From: Ficedula albicollis
Lineage: Eukaryota; Chordata; Aves; Passeriformes; Muscicapidae
Direction: 5' to 3'
Assembly (NCBI RefSeq): GCF_000247815.1
Contig: NC_021683.1
Coordinates: 9,496,286 to 9,560,285 of the forward strand
DNA: 64,000 nucleotides
The notes beneath the pieces are model-generated. The model was not told the origin of the DNA. It made no database searches and saw only the letters and a list, made by a program, of their open reading frames with translations. Positions 17,701-26,750 of the stretch are shown piece by piece. Numbering within the stretch: the first letter of the stretch is position 1; every line of letters starts with the position of its first letter. The position numbers and the translations under genes were made by a program.

Positions 17701-20700
17701 ATGTAGAGTAACATTCATGTCACCTAAGCCTCAGTTTTACACTTTCACGTACAGGATTTGTTCAGAGATGATTCTACATAAAATTTTCAGTAGAACATTT
17801 AACTTGTATTTTGTTCCAGTAGGCTGTGCCAAAGCTATTGCTTTAATTTTACATTATCTTCTCTCAGTGGTGAATCTAGACTCAAGACTGGTATCTGTGG
17901 GGTTTTAAAAATAACCTCTGAATTTATCTGATCTTGTTTAGACAGAGGGAACAGGCACAGTGTTGCAATGTCTCCTGCAGAACTGGTTCTGTAGGCTGTT
18001 CTGTCCTCTCAGTCTGGATATGTCGTCATGGTTAAGCAATTAGCAAAACCAGGAGAAAAAAATTGATGGAATTACTTGAGTTATAAACTTGTTTCATCCA
18101 TAATTTCATTTAGGGAGCAGGGTGCTGCCTGTCTGTTTTGGTAGTTCTGCTGGGTGTACCACTCAGAGACTTTTGCTAGTCACTGTAGTGCATGCTGTAG
18201 TCAGACAGAAATTATAACAGGATTTGTTTAAATGTACATAGTCCTGCTGCCAGCTTGTAAAGCAGAAACATTTGAGATGAAGTGCGACAATGAACAGGTA
18301 ATAAAATGTATATATCCATAACTAATGGATTTTTATGTTCTAGTAAAGAGACCATTAATGAGGTCTAAGGAAAGGTAAGTGTTGAACTGAGTCAGTCTGC
18401 CCAGTGGGTTGCTAAAGTCAGTATGAACTTTATGAACATGGTATGAAGTGGCTGAAATGATCTCACTCCACTTTGTGGGGTGAGAGGGAAGTGTGGTTCT
18501 CTGATAGGCTGTGAGATGTTTGATGCTACTGGGAGTACTTACCTGGGCTGGATAGTGAAAGTGGAGAGGCTGTGAGGCTTGGATCTTGGCAAATCCATAC
18601 CTAGTCTAAAGTAAACTACACACAGAAATTGTAAGAAATGTTCTTTAGAGGAGTTAAAAACAGTGATTAAAGAATTAACTGACATTAAAAAACCTTTTCC
18701 TACAATTATCTTCTGATTCTTGCAGTATTTGTAATGGTTTAGCAATATATACATAGTATCTGGCTTGCTATCAAATTTCTAAGCTACAGCTAAAATTATT
18801 TCAAGATTTGCTGTTTCCTTTAATAAAGCCAAAATCCTGTTGTTTTTTTATAGGACTTATGGAGAATCCGGAGTCCATGTGGCATCTGTGAAGGTTTTGA
18901 TGTTCGGACTATGGATGATATGATTAAAGTAAGAAAAACAGTTTCAGCTCAAGTCTTAGCAAAACAAAAATTCAGTTTGGCTTAATAAAGCATTTAGTGA
19001 CTGTTGAAAAACTTGTGTATTAGGCAGAACAGCATTGTTTGAGATTCATCTGTATCAGTTTCTAGAGCTCTGCTCTAGCTTAGTTGTGGAGGAGTGCAGG
19101 CAGTTGTAGAGTAGAATTCATCTCGAGGGAGAAGAAAATTTCAATGCATTGCATTTTGAAAGTGCCCATTTCTGTCTCAGGGCTGAGGGCTCCAGTCACA
19201 GCATTTGGTTTCATGTGTGTAGGACATTTTCTCTCTTGTGCCTAAGAAGTGCAGTCCTGCCCTCTTGCAGCTTTATTGCTTAAGTACTCTGGGTTTGCAT
19301 TTCTGTTGGTTTTAGTTAATTTTCTTCCTTCCTTTCTTCAGGATTCTCTGAATTTTAGGGAATCCAAGGAAGCAGAACCTCACCCGCTGTGGGAATATCC
19401 CTGCAAGTCACTCTCAGACCCACAGGAAGTTCTGACATTTGACTTCACAAAGACTGTCCCACAGCACTGCCTCAGCACAGAGGGCTCTGTAAAGCTCTCA
19501 CGGTCAGTTTTCCCACTGCAGTAAACATTCTTGTCATCATCCAGTTCTTTACCTCCTATTCAGGCTCTTTAGAGGAGTTGGGTTTAGAGCTCCTTTCTGG
19601 TGCAAGTGTACTTGGCAGTTTTTAATAATGTGACCTAAGATTGTGGAAGTTGCTCTGACTCAAGCTTCCTGTGGGTATTCACAGTAGTCAATAACAATAG
19701 CACAAAGATGTTAGATATTATTAGATTAGATAATATGCCTCTGTTTTAAAAAATAACATTTTACTAGCTCTCACCATGATTTAAAATTTAAATAGATTAA
19801 TTTATAGTTTAGAGAAAATAAAGCATTACCTGGATGTTTTTAATGTTTCTCTTTGTTGCCTACTGCTGAGTTCCTGCAGAAAGAGCTTCTACTTAGCTTG
19901 GCAAATTAGTGTGTTTAATAATTAATAAATTATTATGTTTAATAGCTTTAAAATTACTGTGTTAGTAGCTTTTAATGTATATGCTATTCTTCCTTCTAAC
20001 TCTAATCCTGGCAGTCTTTATATTTTGCCACATCTTCTGAGATACTTTCCACTGTAACTGTGGATAGTACTTAATTCTGTTCAAACTTGAAATGCTGTTA
20101 AGAACTAAAAAAGGAGAAAGTTTTATTTTTTAACTATCTAGAACTTATATAGCTTAAACAGTGCTGTGTTTAAACAAAATAAAATTCAAGCTTTCATAGA
20201 CTCCAGAGCCATCTGTGTGGGGTCTCTGTGCCTTTGCAGCACTTGTGTTTACAGAAGCACAGTAGCATGACCTCTGCTTCTTGTGGAGCAGGCACTTGAA
20301 GTGACACGGTGTGTGTGGTAAATATTTCCTCTAAATTCAGAGTCAGTAGAAACTGGGGTCCCTAAAGGAAGTTCTGAGCGTATGCTGTGTAATTCATGCC
20401 ATGGTATTCTGTGCTGGTTAAGTGGCTGTGCTGCTGAGCAGATGTAGTTATGACATATTCTCTTGCCTTTTTTTAGATTTCATATCTGCAAATACTTTAA
20501 AACTTCTGCCCCCAATTACCAACTCAGTCAGCTGTTCAGCTTTCTTTCAAGGAAAGAAGTTGTCCATGCTTTTGCAGCTCTCACTTAAGCACTAGTGCAG
20601 TGTTTAAGCTGCCAGGATTGTGTAAAGTAACAGGCTTTATCCACATCTCTCCTCAGGAAAGGAAAGAGCCACGGAGCAGTTCTGTGGATGGAATATCATC

Positions 20701-21530
20701 TTGCTGCCAATATCTCCATTAGTACAGGACTGATGCAAATGTCAAATGAAAAGGTATATCTTCATTTTAATTTGTTATGTCAAAGTCTGTAGGGTTGCAG
20801 TGGGTCTCTGCTGGCCATGCTTGGGTTGTATAGTGCCCTCTCTAACACTGTTTGAATACTGTCTCATCAGAATTACTAAAAATATCTGTTCATGTTTTTG
20901 TGGGGAGCAGGGGATGTACCTAAAAATGGGAGAGTCTGATTTGCATCCAAATGCTTCCTAGTTTGGAACCAAATTCAGAATTTAAATGGGATGCTAGGTG
21001 AAAGCAGAGTTTTTCCATACAAATAACCTCATCTCAGTTTAACAAAAGTAAAAATTTGAAGGGGAAGGTGTAAGTATTTTAAGTATTCTATCTCAATATT
21101 CTTTAACCAAATCCATTTTTAACTCAGTGACTTCAGTGTGTGGTGTAGCAGATGGGATTTCAAGTTACGTGTTCCATAGTGGAGTGGATGGCAGCATAAA
21201 TGATAACTGCTGGTCACTGTGTGCTCAGCTGGGAACAAGAACTCTTACTGCATTGTTACTGTATAATAATAATATTGTAGATTTTGACTGCTTTCATTTT
21301 TAACTTTCTCCTGTAGGGAAACTGTGAATGGAATCCCCACTGCAAGCAAGCTGTTTATTTCTTCAGCTCTGTTATTGAATCAGAAATTCTGTCAGACCCT
21401 ACTGCTATCACATACACTATAAATTTTGACACAAAGACAGGAGAGATTGCCATGGATTTTAAGCTATTATGAAATACTTTCCTCTTGCTCATATTCCTAA
21501 ATTATAATAAACATATAGTATTTTTTTTGT
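5572..21530 (+). CDS. PRMT7: PRMT7, protein arginine N-methyltransferase 7 (coding 5633-21472, 17 coding exons)
   Basis: Type III arginine methyltransferase, which transfers one methyl group from S-adenosylmethionine to arginine in histones, Sm proteins and other RGG/RXR proteins. The 17 coding exons join in phase to 2085 nt, giving 694 residues (human 692). The two-module architecture of the family is present. Module 1 has motif [10 protein letters not shown] (68-76), the acidic end of the SAM site AIE (92-94), the double-E loop [10 protein letters not shown] (E144 and E153, the same numbers as in human) and a THW-loop equivalent WRDHW (309-313). After a charged linker, module 2 repeats the fold with a degenerate motif I (CISDGSLL, about 413-420) and motifs [18 protein letters not shown] and [12 protein letters not shown]. 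Start: ATG at 5633 has A at -3, and the product begins [20 protein letters not shown] like other PRMT7s. The untranslated first exon was not identified. Confidence 0.97.
6487..6523 (+). CDS. PRMT7: PRMT7 coding exon 2 (37-nt short exon)
   Basis: Between TTATTGCAG and GTAAGT. It completes residue 32 and encodes [12 protein letters not shown], matching the family's [11 protein letters not shown] just before the methyltransferase core. Its length is not a multiple of three, so skipping it would shift the frame. Confidence 0.95.
7829..7978 (+). CDS. PRMT7: PRMT7 coding exon 3 (SAM-binding motif I)
   Basis: 50 codons, residues 45-94. It contains [15 protein letters not shown] and the glycine-rich SAM loop [14 protein letters not shown], and ends in CYAIE, where the acidic residue pairs with the SAM ribose. 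The acceptor follows a tract of 17 T. Confidence 0.97.
8517..8625 (+). CDS. PRMT7: PRMT7 coding exon 4
   Basis: Residues 95-130 plus one base: [18 protein letters not shown] and [16 protein letters not shown], nearly identical to the mammalian protein. Donor CAG/GTGAGA. Confidence 0.96.
8740..9104 (+). mobile_element. CR1 LINE, 3'-end fragment, sense orientation
   Basis: Typical avian CR1 3' end: CTGAGGGAGCTGGGG at the start, CTACAACTACCTGAAAGGAGG, GGAAATGGCCTCAAGTTG in the middle, and GGTTGGACTTGATCTTAAAGG then TTCCAACCTTAAGGATTCTGTGATG at the end. About 365 bases, 5'-truncated and diverged, inside PRMT7 intron 4. Confidence 0.93.
9305..9417 (+). CDS. PRMT7: PRMT7 coding exon 5 (double-E loop)
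   Basis: Residues 131-168. It holds [21 protein letters not shown]144 and E153 are the two glutamates that hold the substrate guanidinium. Confidence 0.97.
10592..10833 (+). CDS. PRMT7: PRMT7 coding exon 6
   Basis: Residues 169-248 plus two bases: [30 protein letters not shown], then [13 protein letters not shown] and TLSDVVTMF. This is the start of the beta-barrel part of module 1. Confidence 0.96.
10993..11170 (+). CDS. PRMT7: PRMT7 coding exon 7
   Basis: Residues 249-308: [28 protein letters not shown] and [10 protein letters not shown]. The acceptor is CTTCCCTGCAG and the donor TTGCAG/GTAAAA. Confidence 0.95.
12236..12363 (+). CDS. PRMT7: PRMT7 coding exon 8 (THW-loop equivalent)
   Basis: Residues 309-350 plus two bases: [18 protein letters not shown] and [16 protein letters not shown] is the counterpart of the PRMT THW loop and closes the active site. 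Confidence 0.95.
13152..13311 (+). CDS. PRMT7: PRMT7 coding exon 9 (interdomain linker and start of module 2)
   Basis: Residues 351-404. A strongly charged linker ([17 protein letters not shown]) is followed by the conserved [17 protein letters not shown]. The linker has little identity with the mammalian sequence, but the frame and both splice sites fit. Confidence 0.92.
13714..13797 (+). CDS. PRMT7: PRMT7 coding exon 10
   Basis: 28 codons, residues 405-432: [20 protein letters not shown]. This is the motif I position of the second module. DGS stands where an active enzyme has GxGxG, in line with the known loss of SAM binding in that module. Confidence 0.95.
14807..14854 (+). CDS. PRMT7: PRMT7 coding exon 11 (48 nt)
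   Basis: 16 codons, residues 433-448, [16 protein letters not shown]. The first half matches the mammalian VFTVESSA. The second half differs but keeps the same length. Acceptor CATTAG, donor AAA/GTGAGT. Confidence 0.85.
15658..15747 (+). CDS. PRMT7: PRMT7 coding exon 12
   Basis: 30 codons, residues 449-478: [21 protein letters not shown], a close match to the family, then KPSHLEDKK. Confidence 0.95.
16361..16522 (+). CDS. PRMT7: PRMT7 coding exon 13
   Basis: 54 codons, residues 479-532: [26 protein letters not shown], then [13 protein letters not shown] occupies the double-E loop position of module 2. Confidence 0.97.
17620..17710 (+). repeat. Possible ancient MIR/L2-type SINE tail
   Basis: ATTATTCTCTTCACG, TAGATGAGGAAACCAAAGC and AGTGATGACTGAAG resemble the well-known MIR/L2 tail (ATTTTACAGATGAGGAAACTGAGGC followed by AAGTGACTTGCCCAAGG). 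Very diverged, so this is a weak call. Confidence 0.35.
18854..18928 (+). CDS. PRMT7: PRMT7 coding exon 14
   Basis: 25 codons, residues 533-557: [20 protein letters not shown] and DDMIK. It follows the longest intron of the gene (16523-18853). Confidence 0.96.
19342..19502 (+). CDS. PRMT7: PRMT7 coding exon 15
   Basis: Residues 558-610 plus two bases: [20 protein letters not shown] and [13 protein letters not shown] close family match. Confidence 0.96.
20657..20753 (+). CDS. PRMT7: PRMT7 coding exon 16
   Basis: Residues 611-643: [20 protein letters not shown] followed by [10 protein letters not shown]. Acceptor CTCCTCAG, donor AAG/GTATAT. Confidence 0.95.
21317..21472 (+). CDS. PRMT7: PRMT7 coding exon 17 (terminal)
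   Basis: Residues 644-694 and TGA at 21470-21472. It contains [18 protein letters not shown] and ends [10 protein letters not shown]. The C-terminus is a few residues shorter than the human HADTPD tail. Confidence 0.96.
   Translation, partial: GNCEWNPHCKQAVYFFSSVIESEILSDPTAITYTINFDTKTGEIAMDFKLL
21473..21530 (+). terminator. PRMT7 3'UTR and poly(A) signal
   Basis: A very short 3'UTR: the stop codon at 21470 is followed by AATAAA at 21506-21511, and then by a T-rich stretch and a GT-containing segment (GTACCAGAGGGT) that could serve as the downstream element. Cleavage would fall near 21525-21535. Confidence 0.8.
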
Positions 21531-23726
21531 ACCAGAGGGTTTCTTTTATTGTATGCAGAGAGCAAACTGTTCTGAAACATACTTCTAACTACTTTGAATT
21601 TGTTGTCAAAATGCAGTTAGTGAGGTAAAGAGGAACCATTTCCTGGAGAAAGGTATTCTTGTGAGGGTTTATATACATATATACACAGGCTTTTAATTGT
21701 CTCTTTGAGGGTTTTACATAGTGTTAAGGGACTATAAAACAGTTTATATGAAAATAGCAGCTGCTCGTTGCATGGCATATCTTTGGATGAGGACACCAGG
21801 CCTTACACTGACTTCAGAGAAAAGTGAGTTAAAGTAAAATGGAAAATAATTTCCAGAATGCATAAAAAAATCCCAAGTCAAGCTATGTATGTATATTAGT
21901 ACTATTAGTACACTTTATAAGAAGAAGGAAACAGCTTAGCTGCTCTCAGACTTGTCTAAGTTGTAGCTGGTTCTAAGCTGAAATGACCAGTGAATTAAAC
22001 TGTAGTGTAGTGATGTTCTGCTGCAGCTGATGTTCTGAGATGCTGCATTTCTGAAGAGTCCTTTGCCAAAAAGTGCCCAAAATCTGGAAAGCTGTGACTG
22101 GAAATAAGAAAATATTCTATTTTCAAATAGAATTAGTACATATTCAAATTATTGGAAGTGAACAAACTGTCCAGAAACAAAAGGAAAAGAGTCGTAGTCT
22201 AAGAAGCAAATCTCTAATATTCAATATATGATTAAAAATGTGACCTTAAACTCATTCCATCATTTATTCCATAAATAATACCTGCTGAGTATGAGCTTGG
22301 CTGAGTTGTAAGGTGCTCTGCAGTAGCACATGTGCTTTACAGAGGTTTCTTAGTTGCTCTCCAGATTACGTTGGCAGCAGTGGCATTGTGTGAAATGAGT
22401 TCTGCTTTAGATGAACAATCAATTGGTGTATCTGTTTCATGTGTGTGACCTATTAAGGTTTTGATAGAAAATCAATGTCCTGCCAGCCCCAAATTGTGTC
22501 AGCCATCCACAGGGATAATAGTTACCAAAGCTACTCCTATTTCCTCTGAGTAGCAGCTTCAGCAAAGTGAAAGGAATATCATACAGAAGCCACGAAGTAG
22601 CAGAAGCCTTCCCTACTCTGCTTTCCTGGTCACCCTGATACATCATTCTTGTGAGTAAATTTTTTTCCTTTTTCTTTTCCTAACAGTGTATTTATAGCTC
22701 AAAAGCCATCTGAAATATTCCTGAATTTTTAGATCAATTTTTCATCAGCAGAAACCCTGCAGCTCCTGCTGAAGTCTGTGAATTTCACTTTTCAAAAGTG
22801 CACTTTTAAGATGCCTAATTTTAGTCTGTCATCTCTTACAGACTTTGCTGGAATATATAGGTTGCTGTTCATGAAACAGCTGTTTTCATTTTGATACACT
22901 GTGCCTAGCCCACAGGAAGTATGCTAGCAAATCTGTTTGTTATGTGTTGTACACAGTACAGTTGTAAAGGGAAGAGTAATATGGCCAAGCCTTTAAAACA
23001 GTAGAAACTTGGCTCTTAATTTTTTTTTAAAAGGCACAGGCACATTTGTGCAAGGCTGAAAAAGGCTGATGTTGTACTAGCTGCCCTTCTTGCTGTGTCC
23101 AGTAACTCCTGTGTCTGGCTTGACACAGAAAGCTTGAGCTGCTTGTGTTCTGCATTAGAAATAGCTTCTGAAAAGGCATTTAACTTCACAAGTCATTCTG
23201 GATCCAGCAAAAGAGTACAGTGCTCCACTGGGAACACAAAACTAGGAGCAATATACTAGAATTTATATGTTTGAAAAAATAAGGTAAGAAAAAAACCACA
23301 ACCAAATTCACAGTATTTTATTGTGAAGTATTAACTTTCTCAAAAATAACTGTGTATGGATGTGCCTGAATTGTACTTCCTGAGAAAAAAAATAAAACAT
23401 GGTTTGTTAAAATGCCAAAGGGAAGAAATACACAGTGATGGGAGTTTGTGTTTTGTTATCAGTGTTATATACATGTTGAAGTTACATGGTCCCTGCAGTG
23501 GATATTAGGGATGGTGACTGAGGGGCATCCTTGTTAAACCCTTTCTATGTTATGAGACCTGGGATTGTAGAGGTTCTCAGGGTAGATGCAGTGAAAGGGA
23601 AGGGCAGAGGCTGGGTGCAGTAGCAGCCATCTGCAGAACTGTGTTCCCAGGGCTGAGCTGTGTGCATATAAGGAAGGGCATCTTAGATTTCAGTACACCT
23701 GGAGCAGAAATTGCATTGCTGCTATC

Positions 23727-23752
23727 AAAAAAAAAAAAAACAAAAAAAAAAA
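23727..23752. repeat. Poly-A run (A14 C A11)
   Basis: Simple A-rich tract with one C. No retrocopy was recognised next to it. Confidence 0.9.
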
Positions 23753-25489
23753 CCCCAGAACAACCAAAGCATTGGAAAGATGGAATGCTGAGCATATTTT
23801 AGCACCTGTGGATTCCTTAGAGGAGCAAATTCTGATGGGTGTGCTCAAGAAACCTTGTGTATATTCTAATTCACTGTGAGTGTTACCAACGTCACTAATG
23901 CTTGCACGTTTGGCTTGTGCATCTAGACAGGCACTGCAACTGCTTTAAGAATTTGGTAAAATTGCTGGGAGCTTGAGGCAAGTTGTGGCAAGCCCTTACC
24001 ACAAGTGTGTGTCATTAGGACTATTTATTGTATGTATCAGTCTTCCATGACTTGCATGAATTCTTCAGGGTGGGCTCAAAAACCTAACATGGTCTTTAAA
24101 TTGTGTGCAAAACAGCTGCTTACAGAGGACACTGGCCATTTCTTATACATGTGTGCAAGAACAAAATAAAATACTGCTTCTATCTCTGTCCTCTTCCACA
24201 GGGCATTTTACTGCAGGCACACACTTGGGGGAGAAAAGACACTTTATCAAAAAAACACATTACCCAGGAGCAGCAGTCAGCCTCCCATTTGTTCCCAGAC
24301 CTGACAGAAGCATTGCAGTGATGTTCCAGCTGGGAAGAGCTGCTGGCTACGGGCATCTTAATAAGCAGAGCAAGAATCCTATTTTCTCTTGGAAGGAACT
24401 TATTTGGTACTGCCACCACAGGCTATTTTTTTCCTAAATGACAACAGCTTTGATCATGACTAGGCCTGCAGGCACAGATGCATGTTCTAATAGAAACAGG
24501 ATGCTCTGCCAGCACTGAGCTAACAATATTACAGTTCAGATATTGCAATAGAGCCAGAGTATAGCTGAACAGCTTTTTTAATGCAAGACACAGGTTTTAG
24601 TCTGGTATTCAAAGTCATAATAAGCTATCAAGTGTTGCCATTCACATTTAACTTCCCAACTTTTGCTTTACTGCAGAAGTAACTGTTCTGTAGTTCTGAA
24701 TTGCAATGAAATTTTACTAAGATGTGATGGTTACCACAGCACGGCTCCACAAGAGGGTGCTGAGAACCCACTTCTAAATTTCTAGCACTTGATAAATCAG
24801 GGAAATGCAGAGGCTTACAGTGCAGCTGTCTCGTGCAAATCACACTTGTGTTATGAGATGCACTGTACATACATGCATAGAAGTGGAAAACTAGTGCAAA
24901 AAGTGGCAACTGCTAGTAAATCTAATCCAGACCTGCACCTACTGTTAAAGCAGGCAGGCAACAAACTGTCTCATGCTGAATATAGAGTGAATAGTACTCC
25001 GTGGACAGTGAAGTTGTCATGGCCCTAATGAAGGACAAGTCTTGCATTTTAAGGGGTGTTTTCTAAATCACAGCAGCTGCAAGATTTGTTCCTTTATTTG
25101 CAGAACTGGTACCTTTTGTCTGAAAGCTGGGCAGTTCAAGGAGAGATCCTGGAGCTTGCTTTTCTCCTTCATTAGTCCCTTTGAAACTGCTCTGTGTGGG
25201 CTTCCTGCATTTAACAGGATAGAGGATGCAGTTCAGGACTAATTCATTTAGTCACTCATCTTTTGTATTCTATTTGTGGTTACAGCTGGTTGTTAGGGGG
25301 GGAAGAGACTATTAGAGCTTCCTAGAGTTGGATTTTTCCAGTGATGATTGTGAGCTGAATACAATGGATGCTTGTGTTGTCATTCTACCTTATTGACTCT
25401 GATAGCATTGCAAAATGTTAATTTGCCTTGGTACTTAATCATTGTAATACTTCACATTTCCAAGCATTTAATGCAGATTAATGATTAAG

Positions 25490-25670
25490 ATGCTTCTCAG
25501 AGAAGTATGTGTTGTCATCTCTATTTTTTCAGATGAGAAAAAAAAAAAACAAAAAAAACTATGTGTGGTTTGTGTGGGTGTTTCATCTGCCCCAGGCTCA
25601 CTATGAGATTAGAGCCTCAGAGCTAAAAATGACTTGCTCAAGGCCATGCAGAATAGACTAATCCCCTGAC
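25490..25670 (+). repeat. Possible ancient MIR/L2-type SINE tail
   Basis: The order of motifs follows the MIR/L2 consensus: GTTGTCATCTCTATTTTTTC, AGATGAGAAA, GAGCCTCAGAGC, ATGACTTGCTCAAGGCCATG, CTGACTCCCTAGCTCTGC. An A-rich insertion (25538-25558) interrupts it. Confidence 0.45.
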
Positions 25671-26690
25671 TCCCTAGCTCTGCTTTAATCATTTGTTTTC
25701 TTAGCACAGTGTGATTTCAGATGCAGCCTTACGAGGTTTGACCGAGATGCAGCAGATAAAGACTCAGAGGCAGTAAATCCCTGGACAGCTCAGTAATTAA
25801 AACCACCTGGGTTTTAACACACATGTGAAATATATTTGTATTATATGGAAAGTACACATTTAATATATATGTATGTATTTACAAAGCTATAGAGCATTGG
25901 TTTTGTTTTCAAAAGCTGTCATGAAGATGACCCACTTTTTTTCCCCCCAGCAGGATTCTGTCTAGGATTTGAGAGCCCCGAAGATGCCTCTTTTGTGGGC
26001 AAGGGCACTAATGAATGAATGAGAGCTGATGATCTTCCTGTGTGCCAAGGGAAAGCCCTGCAGTTGCAGGTCTGGCTGCTCTTCACAGAGCTGTGGGCAC
26101 AGTCCCAGGGTATCTTGGCCTTAAGTTACACGAGACTGGCCACGTACCCTCTGGTGCTTCCTCAGGGTTTTGCTAAGTGCAGCTGCATGACAAGCTGCAG
26201 CAGCCCATTTGCTGTGGATTGTGCCTCTCACTGCTGTCATTTCCCACAGCCTCTGCTCTCTCTTGCCTTGCACATCACTCCCTTGGGGAGGTGATGTACT
26301 CGTGCTTTGGGAGAAGGAGTGGGTGCTGCAGGTTACTGAGTGTGCTGCTTCTGCAGGGTGCTGGAACCTGCTGTATCTGTCCTCACATAAGGCGCCTTCT
26401 GGCTTCCTGTTTGGGTATCTAAGAAACCAATTGCTCACACTCCTGACAATCAGCAAGTAAATCAAGCTGCAGCGATGAATGGGGTGGGAGGGAGAGACAA
26501 ACAGCCTTCACTGCGGCATCCCAAATGCCATATCCCTGCTCAGCTGCAGTGTTTCTAGGAATGGTTGGAGGGACTGTGCAGCAGATCTGCATGGCTCATC
26601 TCCTGCCTGCCTGACAGGCAGCAGCAAAGTCACTCGTGCCCAGGGGCTGATGATAGAGGATGAGGCACCCTCACGAGGGCTGGAAGGGCT

Positions 26691-26750
26691 GGGAGTGCAT
26701 CCAGGGTTGGGAATGAAGCAGGGAGTGCATCCAGGGTTGGGAATGAAGCA
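26691..26750. repeat. Perfect 30-bp tandem duplication
   Basis: The unit starting GGGAGTGCATCCAGGG occurs at 26691-26720 and again, identical, at 26721-26750. The length is a multiple of three, which prolongs chance open frames on both strands here. Confidence 0.95.

Larger units (their letters stand above)
5728..21316 (+). other. PRMT7 introns (16 introns, combined note)
   Basis: All introns read between these exons follow GT-AG. The largest is 16523-18853; others over 1 kb are 6524-7828, 9418-10591, 11171-12235, 13798-14806 and 19503-20656. Intron 4 (8626-9304) carries a CR1 copy. The short intron 6 is 10834-10992. No RNA gene or further coding segment was recognised in any of them. Confidence 0.85.

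Noticed and set aside
23727..23752. A-rich tract as the tail of a processed pseudogene
   Set aside because: No gene-like sequence, and no target-site duplication that I could see, precedes it on either strand.
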